A DNA stretch of 59,840 nt from Rhodopirellula islandica (GCF_001027925.1 NZ_LECT01000020.1:1-59840), one strand, 5' to 3'. Shown: positions 26,212 through 36,097, counted from the stretch's first letter. Program-made: numbers and translations. Notes: a model not told the origin generated them from the sequence alone.

Positions 26212-26511
26212 ATGAAAGTCATTGTCGATTTGTGCGTCGTCCCAATGGGCGTGGGTGTTTCGGTGGGCAAGTACGTCGCGGAGTGCCAGAAGGTGCTGCA
26301 AGAGGCTGGGCTAACGCACCAACTGCACGCCTACGGCACGAACATCGAGGGCGACTGGGACGAAGTCTTCGCGGCGATCAAACGTTGCCACGAACGGGTG
26401 CATGCGATCGGTGCCCCTCGCATCACCACCAGCATCAAAGTCGGAACCCGGACCGACCGCGAGCAAACGATGCAAGACAAGATCGACAGCGTGGTTGAGA
26501 AGAAGTTTTAG
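26212..26511 (+). CDS. MTH1187 (YkoF-like) thiamine-binding protein
   Basis: 99 residues, the full length of the MTH1187/DUF77 family. KVIVDLCVVPMGVGVSVGKY opens the ferredoxin-like fold. LHAYGTNIEGDWDEVFAAIK and ITTSIKVGTRTDREQTMQDK are the other conserved blocks. The family binds thiamine or related ligands and forms tetramers; it has no known catalytic step. AGGGAG lies about 8 nt before the ATG. A small unrelated gene follows 35 nt later. Confidence 0.88.
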   Translation: MKVIVDLCVVPMGVGVSVGKYVAECQKVLQEAGLTHQLHAYGTNIEGDWDEVFAAIKRCHERVHAIGAPRITTSIKVGTRTDREQTMQDKIDSVVEKKF

Positions 26512-26546
26512 AATTGGGCGTCAGAGCAGAGAACATTGGAAAAGTG

Positions 26547-26903
26547 ATGTTCATTCCGAAATCCAAACCAACGCTCGAACTTCAGTCCACGTTGATCGAT
26601 GAGGTTGGCGTGAGAGAGACGAATCGTGCGGAGAGTGGTCTCACAACACTATCGTTTCAAAGCCTTGAGTTCCCAAATCGGCACGCGTGGATTGACACTG
26701 ACTTAGGAGGCGACATCTCGGTCGATCTGGAGGACTGCTCGACTGACGAAACGTGGGACAATGCAGTCGCCCGTTTCATTGCATGCATTGCCGAGTCCGC
26801 TTCCACTGTGACAGCACGCTGGCTTCAAGGAGAAAATCTAGAGTCTTGCCGAAACACAAATGGTGTGCGTGAGTCTAGTAGGCCGGATCGAGGAACGGAA
26901 TGA
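26547..26903 (+). CDS. Small hypothetical protein
   Basis: 118 residues from ATG 26547 (a longer TTG start at 26514 almost touches the previous stop). Not recognised. It has an acidic middle, WIDTDLGGDISVDLEDCSTD, and a helical segment, WDNAVARFIACIAESASTV. No signal or membrane helix is seen. Composition is somewhat different from the flanking housekeeping genes, and a family 1 repeat follows 50 bp after its stop. It could be an immunity-like or orphan accessory protein; there is no direct evidence. Confidence 0.5.
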   Translation: MFIPKSKPTLELQSTLIDEVGVRETNRAESGLTTLSFQSLEFPNRHAWIDTDLGGDISVDLEDCSTDETWDNAVARFIACIAESASTVTARWLQGENLESCRNTNGVRESSRPDRGTE

Positions 26904-26955
26904 CGCCACTCTGGCAATGCACTTGAGCGGCCGTGTTGGATGAAGATTGAGTTGC

Positions 26956-27082
26956 TAAGCAGGCACGCAGGTGTCATCGGGTATGTGAGCCGCTGGCACT
27001 AGCCGCGGTTTTGACGCACAACCGGGGCTAACGCCCAAACGGCTCACATGGTTCTGCCCGATCATTTCTGACTACCTACTTA
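26956..27082 (+). repeat. Modular palindromic repeat, family 1, copy R3 (half-sites C then A')
   Basis: Starts TAAGCAGGCACGCAGGTGTC and ends CTGACTACCTACTTA. The left half is type C (ATCGGGTATGTGAGCCG), the right half is the complement of type A (CGGCTCACATGGTTCTGCCC). With R4 it brackets the following minus-strand glycosidase-like gene in inverted orientation. Confidence 0.85.
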
Positions 27083-27124
27083 GAATGGCGTCTTGCTTGG
27101 TCCGGCCTACGTTCTGTTGCCGAT

Positions 27125-27159
27125 GCCTCACAACCACAGGCTGGAAGCCTATGCCACTA
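27125..27159 (-). repeat. Short repeat, family 3 (TAGTG-GGCAT-GGCTTCCAGCCTGTG), gene-end copy
   Basis: On the minus strand the segment reads TAGTGGCATAGGCTTCCAGC followed by CTGTGG. Its first three bases are the TAG stop of the glycosidase-like gene. A close copy begins at 49250, where its TAG is the stop of the cysteine desulfurase gene. Confidence 0.65.
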
Positions 27160-29463
27160 CGGTTGAGCGGAGAATCGACTGGCGACGTGTTCGCAGTTGA
27201 TAACTTTTTCCACGAGGTCCAGTGGCACATAGAAGTAGTGGTTCGAAGCCTCGTAACCGATTCGTGAATCTTCGCTCACGACGTCAAACATGTCGCGGGC
27301 AAGAGAAACCTCGTTCTCGGTGATTTGCAAAATCTGTTCGACGAGCTTCTGCTTGGAATCGTCGCTGGAGGCCAACGCAGCATCCCGGGCAAGCACAAAC
27401 CGTGCTTGGTTGGCAACACTCGCAAAGTGGAGGTGGGCAGCGCGAGCCACACTCAGGTCCGATTCAGCAGCTTCTCGCTGCACACCCGCTGTCGCCTGGA
27501 CAGCTTGCTCCAAGTGGCGAATTCCCCCGGCCCACCCATCCGCAACCATCTCAAATTGCGAGGCAAAGACGTCGGTGGAATACGGGCTTCGCCAACCGTT
27601 GAGATCATCGTAGGGAAAGCACACCATCGTCGCCCGGTAACCCGTTGGGTCAGCGTACAACAAATTGGCTGGCCCCATTTGCTGCGGTGCTTTGTACATC
27701 ACCGCACCGCTGTAGGGGAAATTTCGAAATGCATCGCTGAACGCGGTCCAGGCCTGGCGGACCAGAGGTGCCGCGTCGTCGCCAAAGCGATCTTGGGCGA
27801 TCCGGTTGAGCACCGTTTCCTTCGTGGCTCCCGGTTCGGTTGAGAAAGACTGGGAGACAAGCAAATTGGGAGACGGGTAGCCGCCCAACGTCCAGCTCAG
27901 CATGGTGCCGTCCACGCCAACCTCACTCAAATTCTCGCAATGCTCCGCCACCAAATCCATCACGGGAAGAAACGGCACGGCGGATATTTCCCAAGTGTTG
28001 TTGACGGCAACTTTGGCGACGGTTTTGAGCCCGGCTTGCTGAGCCTGCTTCCAGTGCTTGGTCGCACGAGGTCCCGGCCCAACGGCAGACATGGAATACT
28101 CACCGATCTTGGATGCCACTCCGCCCCGTTCGATTGGCAGGGCCCATTCGCTGACCGACATCAGGGCGACATCCTTTGGAAGCAGTGAGATGATATCCGG
28201 CGCGTCACCGTGCCCCTTCCATCCCCAGTCCCAGGCGATCACTCGGGCATCTGGATTGGCCCGGTGGACCCCCTCTGCAATCGTCGCGTTGACTTCCGCA
28301 ATGATTTCGGCATCGGTGCGTGTGCTGCAGTGAGGGCAGAGATGATGCTGCCCCTTGGATGCGCAGTTGGTGAGGTTTTCAGAAGCGGTGATTGTAAACA
28401 CGCCGCCAAGATCCGGCACTTCTCCAAACACGTGGGCCAACGAGTCGCTCATCCAGTTGCGGACTTGGGGTGTGCTCGTGCACATCGTCCAATAGTCACC
28501 TCGGCGAATGCCTGCCAGTTCTGGACGCGTTTCGAAAAACGCAGGCGGCATCGCGCGGGGTTCGTTGATGTAGAGATAGATCCCGATGCCGTACCGTTTG
28601 GCTTGAGCGACCAGCTTCTTCAACGTCTGAATCCTCTGCTCGTGGCCGGCTCCTAACTCGGGGAATGCCTCTCCGCCCGGAGCAAGTTGTCGAAGGACGA
28701 CATGCATCCAGATGCCGTTGACGCCTTTGTCAGCCAACCGTGCGAGCAAGCCATCTGGAATCGGCTCGATTTCTGGTTCGATCAATGGATCGCCAAACAA
28801 ACCAAAGTAGGAGTAGACCATCCGCAACGGTTGTTCACGATTGACGGTGTTGCGATCGGGTAACACGGTGGTTCCTTCGGTGCTGCTGAGTGTTTTCACA
28901 AACCGAAATCTTGGCTCGGACTCAACCAATTCCAAGTCGCCAAAATGTTCTCTCACGACCTGTTTGATTTCTGCGGCCCTTTGAACGGCGGCCTCGTCTG
29001 GTTCTTGATAGCGAAGGGGCTCGCACTTGGGCTTGAGATTCCCCAGTTTGATGTAGAGAAAGTCATCTTCACGCAACGTCAGGGCGAGTTCATCCGGTGT
29101 CATGTCGAGCAGTTCCAACATTTGCTCGTAGGGCAAGAGATGCCAGTTGCGGCGGATCAACGTGATGTAACCACGCTCACGCATCTCACCGGATACTGAG
29201 TCGACTTGGGGCAAGCCCATCGACTCAGCGATTCGTTCGATGTTGGTGGTTTCCGTTCCAACCAGTTGCGCCATTTTGGAGGGAGGAACCAGTTGCCAGT
29301 TTCGCCAGATGAATGCATGGAGCCGGCTGGGGAAATGAGGTGATTCGAGTGCGAGAGGATGAGTGCCGACTGGCAAGCGATCGAAAGCTGGCAGGGACAA
29401 TCCGTGCAGCGAGACCAGGGTGACGATGCAGAAGTTGAAAACGATTGCAATGATGCGATTCAT
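27157..29463 (-). CDS. Secreted glycosidase-like TIM-barrel protein
   Basis: 768 residues from ATG 29463. MNRIIAIVFNFCIVTLVSLH is a signal peptide. The N-terminal part (about 60-180) is helical, with the repeated pattern IWRNWQLVPP / IRRNWHLLPY. The central part looks like a glycoside-hydrolase barrel: GVNGIWMHVVLRQLAPGG, YGIGIYLYINEPRAMPP and ARVIAWDWGWKG. A short Cys-His cluster, CASKGQHHLCPHC, sits within it. The last 120 residues form a helical bundle. The family is not certain (GH20-like or another barrel). Catalytic acids cannot be assigned with confidence; a candidate is the ENLTN segment. The gene stop lies within a family 3 repeat and the gene is flanked by family 1 repeats. Confidence 0.65.
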   Translation of the reverse strand: MNRIIAIVFNFCIVTLVSLHGLSLPAFDRLPVGTHPLALESPHFPSRLHAFIWRNWQLVPPSKMAQLVGTETTNIERIAESMGLPQVDSVSGEMRERGYITLIRRNWHLLPYEQMLELLDMTPDELALTLREDDFLYIKLGNLKPKCEPLRYQEPDEAAVQRAAEIKQVVREHFGDLELVESEPRFRFVKTLSSTEGTTVLPDRNTVNREQPLRMVYSYFGLFGDPLIEPEIEPIPDGLLARLADKGVNGIWMHVVLRQLAPGGEAFPELGAGHEQRIQTLKKLVAQAKRYGIGIYLYINEPRAMPPAFFETRPELAGIRRGDYWTMCTSTPQVRNWMSDSLAHVFGEVPDLGGVFTITASENLTNCASKGQHHLCPHCSTRTDAEIIAEVNATIAEGVHRANPDARVIAWDWGWKGHGDAPDIISLLPKDVALMSVSEWALPIERGGVASKIGEYSMSAVGPGPRATKHWKQAQQAGLKTVAKVAVNNTWEISAVPFLPVMDLVAEHCENLSEVGVDGTMLSWTLGGYPSPNLLVSQSFSTEPGATKETVLNRIAQDRFGDDAAPLVRQAWTAFSDAFRNFPYSGAVMYKAPQQMGPANLLYADPTGYRATMVCFPYDDLNGWRSPYSTDVFASQFEMVADGWAGGIRHLEQAVQATAGVQREAAESDLSVARAAHLHFASVANQARFVLARDAALASSDDSKQKLVEQILQITENEVSLARDMFDVVSEDSRIGYEASNHYFYVPLDLVEKVINCEHVASRFSAQP

Positions 29464-29585
29464 AAATGGGGTGTCCCCGTTGCAGAACGGACGCACAAGT
29501 TTTGAGATTGGGGCAGCGACATTGTAGTGCGTTAGATCAAGGATTGGGCGACGCTTTCACGGCGACAATGGGAACGACCAGGTAC

Positions 29586-29712
29586 TAAGCAGGTCGGCTG
29601 GAATGATCGGGCACAACCATGTGAGCCGTTTGGGCGTTAGCCCCGGTTGCGCGTGAAAACCGTGGCTAACGCCAACGGCTCACATACCCGATGACACCTG
29701 CGTACCTGCTTA
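29586..29712 (+). repeat. Modular palindromic repeat, family 1, copy R4 (half-sites A then C')
   Basis: TAAGCAGGTCGGCTGGAATG at the left end and CCTGCGTACCTGCTTA at the right. The centre AGCCCCGGTTGCGCGTGAAA lies at the junction of the A and C halves. It is nearly identical to R5, 430 bp downstream, and is in inverted order relative to R3. Confidence 0.88.
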
Positions 29713-29720
29713 ACTCCCAC

Positions 29721-29755
29721 GACGGCCCCATCCGGGGCGACCGTTTGTTTTTCGG
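29721..29755 (+). repeat. Family 2 repeat, partial copy
   Basis: GACGGCCCCATCCGGGGCGA followed by a short, diverged TTTGTTTTTCGG. It begins 8 bp after R4, the same arrangement as at R5. Confidence 0.7.
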
Positions 29756-29772
29756 CATCGGTCTCTCGGGGC

Positions 29773-29853
29773 TTCCGCCCCGAGCTATGCATGACGGCCC
29801 CATCCGGGGCGAAACCCAGACGCCAGCCACCATTCATTTTTCGAACGCCCCTT
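29773..29853 (+). repeat. Family 2 repeat
   Basis: Starts TTCCGCCCCGAGCTATGCAT, matching the outer edge of the copy at the window's right end, and continues through GACGGCCCCATCCGGGGCGA to TTTTTCGAACGCCCC. Confidence 0.8.
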
Positions 29854-30019
29854 GGGCGAAGCCGTGGAATCAAATTGGCATCCGCAATCAGAGCGTCAAG
29901 GGTGACGGCTTGTCGACTCAGTCCTCAACGACGTTTGAACCCGTAGGATGGGCACTCTTGCCCGCCTGAGTCGGCCAAGACTAGCCATCACAACCCGACG
30001 CGTGAGCGAGGGACGCCCC

Positions 30020-30145
30020 TAAGCAGGTCGGCTGGAATGATCGGGCACAACCATGTGAGCCATTCGGCGTTCGCCCCGGTTGCGCGTGAAAACCGTGGCT
30101 AACGCCAACGGCTCACATACCCGATGACACCTGCGTACCTGCTTA
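30020..30145 (+). repeat. Modular palindromic repeat, family 1, copy R5 (half-sites A then C')
   Basis: Same half-site order as R4 and almost identical, differing by a few bases around AGCCATTCGGCGTTCG. It is the best-matched pair of copies in the window, so it is likely a recent duplication. Confidence 0.88.
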
Positions 30146-30153
30146 ACTCCCAC

Positions 30154-30212
30154 GCGGGCCCCATCCGGGGCGAATCTCAGACGCCAGCCACCATCTCTTT
30201 TTCGAACGTCCC
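30154..30212 (+). repeat. Family 2 repeat
   Basis: GGGCCCCATCCGGGGCGAAT, then CAGACGCCAGCCACCAT and TTTTTCGAACGTCCC. It lies 8 bp after R5. Confidence 0.75.
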
Positions 30213-30300
30213 TGGCAGCGACACAGGCCATACCGAACGAAGCGAGCTACGGCAGGGGACATTGTTTTCGGTGGCCAGCCAGGCTCCGAAACTCACCACC

Positions 30301-31941
30301 TCAGTCCGCTGTGAACACCAGCACGCGAGGCTCACCGGATGAGTCACTCTTGGCCTCAGCGGTTGGCTTGTCCTCGAGCGTGCCCTCTGCCATGACCTTT
30401 CCGGTTTTCGGATCATAAACCCGATACGATCGCGGAACGTCCTGGCAGAGAATCGCCGAGTTCCCGCCTTCTGGCAAATACAACACGAACAGTTTCCCTG
30501 GCACCAACAGACCACGTCGTCCATAAGTGCAGTCCCAATTCGGCTCCATGTTCGCAAGCGGCAAACCCTCCAAGATTTTCGCTGCGATGCCGGGATACTT
30601 GGAACCTTCAAAGTCGAGGGCTTCGCGCCAACCTGCCCCCGGAGCGGTGCACCAATTTGCGTGACCGGGCTCGTTGGCATCGAGCCGCCATTGCCACAGA
30701 CTGCCGGCTCCGTAGACCACCCCCATCGTGCCGCCTGCGGTCAGATTGCACCACGCTTCGTGGCCCTGCCACCAACCCGCTCCTTTACCGGTACGACCGA
30801 TGTTCTCATACGTGGGTTCGCCATTGGCGACCGCTTTGACAGGACGATTCCGCCACATGTCCGCGACTCGCTCAGCGAGGTGTTCGCCACCGTGCCCGGT
30901 TTGGCACCACTGAAAATCCAACCACGCCTTGTCTTGGTGCGTGCGATTCTTTGCATGGGGCGAATAGTGAATTCCGGTTGGCTGTTGGTACGCATCCCAC
31001 TTCTCGATTTCCGTTCCCGCGGCATCAAGTTGCTCGACGATGGAGGCTTTCTCGGCGGGACCGTCTCCTCCCACCAACCAAATCGCGGGGCGGGCTCCGT
31101 AGCGAGCGACGAGGTAGCGGCAATACCGAGCGTAGTCTTCGGCGCTGACCACATTGCCTGCCGTGCCACCACCTTTCCATCCGTACCCATGAAAGACAGG
31201 TTGATAAACCGGTGCGATCCCATGAGACGTCAACACATCCACCAATTGATCAAACGTCTGAAAGTAGTCCGGGTTCAGTTTTTGTAGCGACCCGTTCGGC
31301 AGGTCTTCAAAGCCGACATCGAAACCTTTGGCTTCCGTACGAGAACGCGGGCCCGTGGTCTTCAGGTCCGGTTGGACCGTCATCAACAACACGGCGTTGT
31401 AACCTTTGTCCTGCCGATCCTTAGCATACGTTTTCACTTGATCAACGGTCGCTCGCCAAGGCAACGCCCAAGCTGTGTCAGCACACAGCAGTCTCGCAGT
31501 CCCGTCCGCATGGATCAGGTTTCGGCCACCTGAGGGAATGCTCCAAAAACCATGCTGTGTGAACACAGTGGGTGTTTCCGTCTTTGACTCGACCGCTTGG
31601 AAGGAACCGGTTTTCCCATGCAGTCCTGAATCGTTGTCGCGATCCGATGACTGCCAATGCCAATTGCCTGACGAAAGTGGCGATGCAAACCGAACACGAA
31701 AGGTGTTCCCACCATCCCAAAACATCTGACGGCGGATGGTCGTCCCATCGTCGTGAGTGAAATCAACCCAAGCCTCCACATCCGTGTAAGGATTCCCGGT
31801 TCCCTGCTCTGCCGTGAAGTCGAGTTGGACTTCCTGCCACTGCTGACACTCCGTCACCGACTCTGCCGCATTGGCACCGGTCGTGCCGACACCAGCAACG
31901 AAAAGAAGCAAAACGGATAAAGGCAAGGTTTGATTTATCAT
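30301..31941 (-). CDS. Secreted glycoside hydrolase (DUF5060 plus DUF4038, apiosidase-like)
   Basis: 546 residues. Signal peptide about 1-25 ([20 protein letters not shown]). The N-terminal beta-sandwich is of the DUF5060 type ([36 protein letters not shown]). A DUF4038-type barrel follows: [50 protein letters not shown] and [15 protein letters not shown], where Glu of GEPTYE is a likely catalytic acid. A short C-terminal domain ([20 protein letters not shown]) resembles the collagen-binding-like domain that often closes such enzymes. Known relatives act on pectin side chains or other plant or algal glycans. GAGGAA precedes the ATG. Confidence 0.82.
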   Translation of the reverse strand: MINQTLPLSVLLLFVAGVGTTGANAAESVTECQQWQEVQLDFTAEQGTGNPYTDVEAWVDFTHDDGTTIRRQMFWDGGNTFRVRFASPLSSGNWHWQSSDRDNDSGLHGKTGSFQAVESKTETPTVFTQHGFWSIPSGGRNLIHADGTARLLCADTAWALPWRATVDQVKTYAKDRQDKGYNAVLLMTVQPDLKTTGPRSRTEAKGFDVGFEDLPNGSLQKLNPDYFQTFDQLVDVLTSHGIAPVYQPVFHGYGWKGGGTAGNVVSAEDYARYCRYLVARYGARPAIWLVGGDGPAEKASIVEQLDAAGTEIEKWDAYQQPTGIHYSPHAKNRTHQDKAWLDFQWCQTGHGGEHLAERVADMWRNRPVKAVANGEPTYENIGRTGKGAGWWQGHEAWCNLTAGGTMGVVYGAGSLWQWRLDANEPGHANWCTAPGAGWREALDFEGSKYPGIAAKILEGLPLANMEPNWDCTYGRRGLLVPGKLFVLYLPEGGNSAILCQDVPRSYRVYDPKTGKVMAEGTLEDKPTAEAKSDSSGEPRVLVFTAD

Positions 31942-32072
31942 GCAATTCCTCGGTGAGGGGATCAGGAAATGAGCCGGGCATCGTTCTCAGGGGCGTCGGC
32001 TTGTTCCCAGTGTACAAGGACGATGAATCCCCGGGGCGAATTCCCCTGCGACGATCAGGTGCTCCTTTTCGC

Positions 32073-32101
32073 TTGACAGCTGAAACCGACCTGCCTACTG
32101 T
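32073..32101 (+). promoter_or_regulatory. Candidate sigma-70 promoter and overlapping operator
   Basis: TTGACA at 32073-32078 and TACTGT at 32096-32101 are separated by 17 bp, upstream of the GntR operon. From 32096 to about 32124 the sequence has GTAC-containing repeats and dyad symmetry (ACTACC... GGTAGT), a plausible autoregulatory site for the GntR protein. Prediction only. Confidence 0.5.
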
Positions 32102-32151
32102 ACTACCTCATGCGGTACGGTAGTCCGCGACCGATTTCGTTCGAGGCGACC

Positions 32152-32583
32152 ATGCTGACCATCCAGATCACAACCGGAAGCGACGTGCCGATCTTTCGGC
32201 AGATCGTTCAGCAGGTGCGTGGTGGGATCGCGGCGGGCAAACTGAGCGTGGGCGACGCGTTGCCCAGTGTGCGGGGGTTGGCAGCGGACTTGGTGGTCAA
32301 CCACAACACCGTCGCCAAGGCGTACTCGCAACTGGTACGGGATGGGTTGATTGAAAGCCAGCAAGGCCGCGGCTACTTCGTAACGCAGCGACGCGAGATT
32401 TACACCAAATCCGAACGGGTTCGCCGGGTTGCCTTGCTGGTGGAACCGTTGGTCAGCGAAGGGACGACACTGGGGTTCACGCCCGACGAAATCGTGGCGT
32501 TGGTGGAAAAGGAACTGGGCAAGTTGAGCGGCGGGAAAGTGTCCGGCGGAAACGCCACTGGCAAACGAGGGAAACGTTCATGA
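32152..32583 (+). CDS. GntR-family (YtrA-type) transcriptional regulator
   Basis: 143 residues from ATG 32152, with GAGG 5 nt upstream; the longer frame from 32110 would start inside the predicted operator. The N-terminal winged helix-turn-helix is typical: PIFRQIVQQVRGGIAAGKLS, then LPSVRGLAADLVVNHNTVAK, then GLIESQQGRGYFV. There is only a short C-terminal tail and no large effector domain, as in the YtrA group that controls adjacent ABC exporters. It overlaps the ATPase gene by 4 nt, so the unit is probably autoregulated. Confidence 0.9.
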   Translation: MLTIQITTGSDVPIFRQIVQQVRGGIAAGKLSVGDALPSVRGLAADLVVNHNTVAKAYSQLVRDGLIESQQGRGYFVTQRREIYTKSERVRRVALLVEPLVSEGTTLGFTPDEIVALVEKELGKLSGGKVSGGNATGKRGKRS

Positions 32584-33551
32584 AGGCGGCGATCGAGACG
32601 TTTGGTTTGACACGTTACTTCCACCAACACTGCGTGGTCGAACAGCTGGGGTTCCAGGTTCCCACCGGCAAGGTCACCGCCTTGCTGGGGCTCAATGGTG
32701 CCGGCAAAACCACCACCATTCGGATGATGATGGGGTTGCTGGATCCAACCCGTGGCCGCTGCGAGACGCTGGGCGTGGACAGTCGCGAACTGACGCCGGC
32801 CATGCTTTCACGGATTGGCTACATGGTCGAAGGGCACTACTTGTCGTCCTGGATGCGTGTGTCACAGATGGAACGCTTTTCGGCGGAAGGTCACGCTCAT
32901 TGGGACGGTGATCGCTATCGATCGATGGTGGAACACTTTGGAATTTCATCCTCTCAGAGAATCGGTTCGCTCAGTCGTGGCCAGCGTGCTGGCGTCAGCC
33001 TGGCAGCCGTGATGGCCGCTGATCCGGAGTTGCTGATCCTGGATGACCCTGCACTCGGATTGGACCCCGTCAGCCGCCGTGCGCTCAATGAGACGCTGGT
33101 CGACTTTGCAGCTGGCGAAACGACCGACGGTTGCGTTCGAACGGTGTTGCTGAGCACGCATTTGATGGACGACGTGGAACGCATCGCCGATGAAATTGCC
33201 GTGATGGTGGGCGGACGATTGTTGGTGCAAACGTCCTTGGATGACTTCCTGGACCGGGTCCAGCGAATGGCATTCACGCCGCTCCGTTCGCTCTCCAATC
33301 TCGAACTGGAGTCGAACTTACGGCAAACGATTCCCGGATTGGTGGAACTGCGTTTCGTTTCCGGTCAGTGCGTGGTTTGCATCGCGGACGTGTCGGATGA
33401 GGTGGTCGAGTCGCTCGCACGAGTTGCTGCGGGCGATGTGGAAACGTTGCCAACCTCACTGAACGATCTGGTGATCGCGTACCTGACAACACAACGAAGT
33501 GAGTCGTTTGCAGTGTCCACTTCCTCACTTGCCTTGGCGGATGAATCATGA
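32580..33551 (+). CDS. ABC transporter ATP-binding protein
   Basis: 323 residues. Walker A is GLNGAGKTTTIRMMM near 38-46. The signature is LSRGQRAGVSLAAVMAA and Walker B LLILDDPALGLDP, followed by an H-loop LLSTHLMDD. The signature differs slightly from LSGGQ. The C-terminal 100 residues are an accessory domain of the kind seen in ABC-2-type exporter ATPases. It overlaps the regulator before it and the permease after it (ATGA both times), so the three genes are one translational unit. Confidence 0.92.
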   Translation: MKAAIETFGLTRYFHQHCVVEQLGFQVPTGKVTALLGLNGAGKTTTIRMMMGLLDPTRGRCETLGVDSRELTPAMLSRIGYMVEGHYLSSWMRVSQMERFSAEGHAHWDGDRYRSMVEHFGISSSQRIGSLSRGQRAGVSLAAVMAADPELLILDDPALGLDPVSRRALNETLVDFAAGETTDGCVRTVLLSTHLMDDVERIADEIAVMVGGRLLVQTSLDDFLDRVQRMAFTPLRSLSNLELESNLRQTIPGLVELRFVSGQCVVCIADVSDEVVESLARVAAGDVETLPTSLNDLVIAYLTTQRSESFAVSTSSLALADES

Positions 33552-35704
33552 TGTTGTTTTGGAAGGAATGGCGGGAAGCGATCCGAACGCTACCGATCGC
33601 CATGGTGATTTTGGCGGTGGTGGTCTACACCGAAATGCCAAACCGTTCTACCAATCCCTCGAATCTGCCGGAGGCCCTCAGTCGCTCTCTCGCGCTGTGG
33701 GGATCCGTCTATGCGTTGGTATTGGGATTGTTGCAAACGTGGGGAGAGCAGCGAACCGATGTTCGCGGTTGGTTGTTTTCACATCCCGTCGCGCGTTGGC
33801 AGTCCTACTGGAGCAAAACGGTCGCTGCCTTTTTGGTTCACTTCGTTGCAATGCTGGTGCCTTGGACAATCGCCTACGTTTGGCTGGCGCGGGTCGCCCC
33901 CCCGACTCGGCCAGCCGACCCGCAAATGTTGATTCCCGGATTTTGGTGCTACCTCGCCGCGTTTTCGTTTCATCCCGCAACGGTCTGGATGATGGCTCGC
34001 CCTTCGCGATGGCTGGGTTCCAAAACAGTGGTCCTGGTCCCGGCGATCGCGGTGACCGCCCTCGCTTACTTCGCATTCATGACGTTCTGGGCGACGTGGG
34101 CGGTGGCGTTGATCCTGGGCGCGGTCGCATTCTTCGTGCTGGCATTTCCCGCGATCGCGCAGCACACGTTCGTTCGGCAATCCAACCAGCCGCCGCTCGC
34201 ATCCGACGGCACGCTTGCGTCGCGATTGGCAGGTGCGGGGGTGATCGCATCGGTGCTGGTGGTTGGTGGCGTGGCAACCGCATTCGTCGGCGTGACGATG
34301 TCAAACCTCGTGCAGCCCGCGAGCGATGGAATGATCGAGAGTCATCGGTACATGCCCGACGGACGTTTGGTAAGGACACGCGAAAAATACATCTGGGACG
34401 AGGAGCTTGGTGGATCGGAATACAAAGTCCAATCCGCGTCTTTTGCTTCGCCGCAAAACAGCGACGCAGACGAGGTCGCGCTGACCGATCGTCAGATTGC
34501 GGAACTGATTCAACCCGCCTCCATGTCGCCAATGAAGCCTCAGGATCAACACCCGCCATTCCGAGCCATCGACACCAGCACCTACCACGAACGTGCGTTT
34601 GGATTGACTTGGTTTTGTCACGACGATGGCTACTACCTAGCGTATGTCGATCCAAGCTCCGTCACAGCCGACGAACCGTTGCTGGCAATGACACTCGATC
34701 GCAGTGGTTTCGGGTCAACCGGCCAGCCATTTGCAAGTCACGATCCGTTGAGTCAGTACCGCATGGCAATCTTGCGATTTGCAGACAGTCCCTGGAACAA
34801 GACGGTTGGCTTGGTGGACCAAGACGGGATTTACGAGGCGATGATCAAGGAGCAGAAAATGCGCGTCGTCGCAAAAATGCCGATCGATGAAATCAGCTTT
34901 TCACCAAGCTTGGGTGATCGCGGTGCAACCGCACTGGTGCTTCACGACTACGAGTTGACGCTGCACGCGATGGAAAGCACCGAGCCAGGAGTTCCCTTGC
35001 CACCTGCCTACGAACGGAACGATCGGAACACCGCCTACGCTCCGATGCCGACGTTCGCGCTGAGCCGACCGACGCCAATCACTTTGCCGGCGGACTGGTT
35101 TGCACAACCGGAAATGGCGGTGAACTCGAATTGGATCTCGCATCATTACCTGGACCGTGGCGAGGACGGTTTCGATTTGATTCGGGAAGCCTACGGCTCG
35201 TTTGTGAAGTCATTGCACATCGACAATGCTGGGCAGGTCGTCTCGCAAGAAACCTACCTCATTCCTCGGGTTCCAACTCAAACGCCCGCGGACGCACTCG
35301 TTGCGACGGTGGCTCCCCCGGTGTTCGCTGTTGGCTTCGGTGGGCTGTCGCAACGGCCTTGGGCGGCAGATTCTTCGGTCGTGATTTCGCAGCCATGGTT
35401 GTTCAATTTGGCCCTTTCACTGGGCGCATTGGCACACGGCGGGTTGGCCTGGTGGTTGACCAATCTGGCCTGTCGTCGGCGAGCGTTGTCAACGCGATGT
35501 TCCGTCGCCTGGAAGTGCTTTTCTTTGCTCGCCGGTTGGATCACTCCACTGGCGGTGCTGAGCGTTCACCCACGCATCGCCCAGACGAGTTGCCACGAAT
35601 GCGACCGCTTGATTCGCGTCGATTCGGAGCACTGCCCGCACTGTGCCGCCAATTGGTGCCCACCTCAAAAAACCGGCATCGAGGTGTTCTCTCGCTCGAC
35701 CTGA
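33548..35704 (+). CDS. ABC-2-type permease with large external domain and C-terminal zinc ribbon
   Basis: 718 residues. An N-terminal membrane domain (about 14-260) has several helices (TLPIAMVILAVVVYTEMP; LWGSVYALVLGLLQTW; ALAYFAFMTFWATWAVALIL). A long soluble segment at about 265-615 lies between it and a C-terminal pair of helices (NLALSLGALAHGGLAWWL; CFSLLAGWITPLAVLS). The last residues form a four-cysteine zinc-ribbon-like motif, CHECDRLIRVDSEHCPHC. It partners the ATPase just upstream. The substrate is unknown; YtrA-type operons often concern envelope stress, which is inference here. Confidence 0.75.
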   Translation: MMLFWKEWREAIRTLPIAMVILAVVVYTEMPNRSTNPSNLPEALSRSLALWGSVYALVLGLLQTWGEQRTDVRGWLFSHPVARWQSYWSKTVAAFLVHFVAMLVPWTIAYVWLARVAPPTRPADPQMLIPGFWCYLAAFSFHPATVWMMARPSRWLGSKTVVLVPAIAVTALAYFAFMTFWATWAVALILGAVAFFVLAFPAIAQHTFVRQSNQPPLASDGTLASRLAGAGVIASVLVVGGVATAFVGVTMSNLVQPASDGMIESHRYMPDGRLVRTREKYIWDEELGGSEYKVQSASFASPQNSDADEVALTDRQIAELIQPASMSPMKPQDQHPPFRAIDTSTYHERAFGLTWFCHDDGYYLAYVDPSSVTADEPLLAMTLDRSGFGSTGQPFASHDPLSQYRMAILRFADSPWNKTVGLVDQDGIYEAMIKEQKMRVVAKMPIDEISFSPSLGDRGATALVLHDYELTLHAMESTEPGVPLPPAYERNDRNTAYAPMPTFALSRPTPITLPADWFAQPEMAVNSNWISHHYLDRGEDGFDLIREAYGSFVKSLHIDNAGQVVSQETYLIPRVPTQTPADALVATVAPPVFAVGFGGLSQRPWAADSSVVISQPWLFNLALSLGALAHGGLAWWLTNLACRRRALSTRCSVAWKCFSLLAGWITPLAVLSVHPRIAQTSCHECDRLIRVDSEHCPHCAANWCPPQKTGIEVFSRST

Positions 35705-36097
<393 letters not shown>

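Larger units (their letters stand above)
29464..30300. other. Repeat-dense intergenic region
   Basis: About 840 bp with no intact gene. It holds family 1 copies R4 and R5, each followed 8 bp later by a family 2 copy, so the block 29586-29755 is partly duplicated at 30020-30212. Another family 2 copy lies at 29773-29853. At 29943-29960 a single arm (GTAGGATGGGCACTCTTG) matches the foldback at 59515-59574. Confidence 0.7.
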
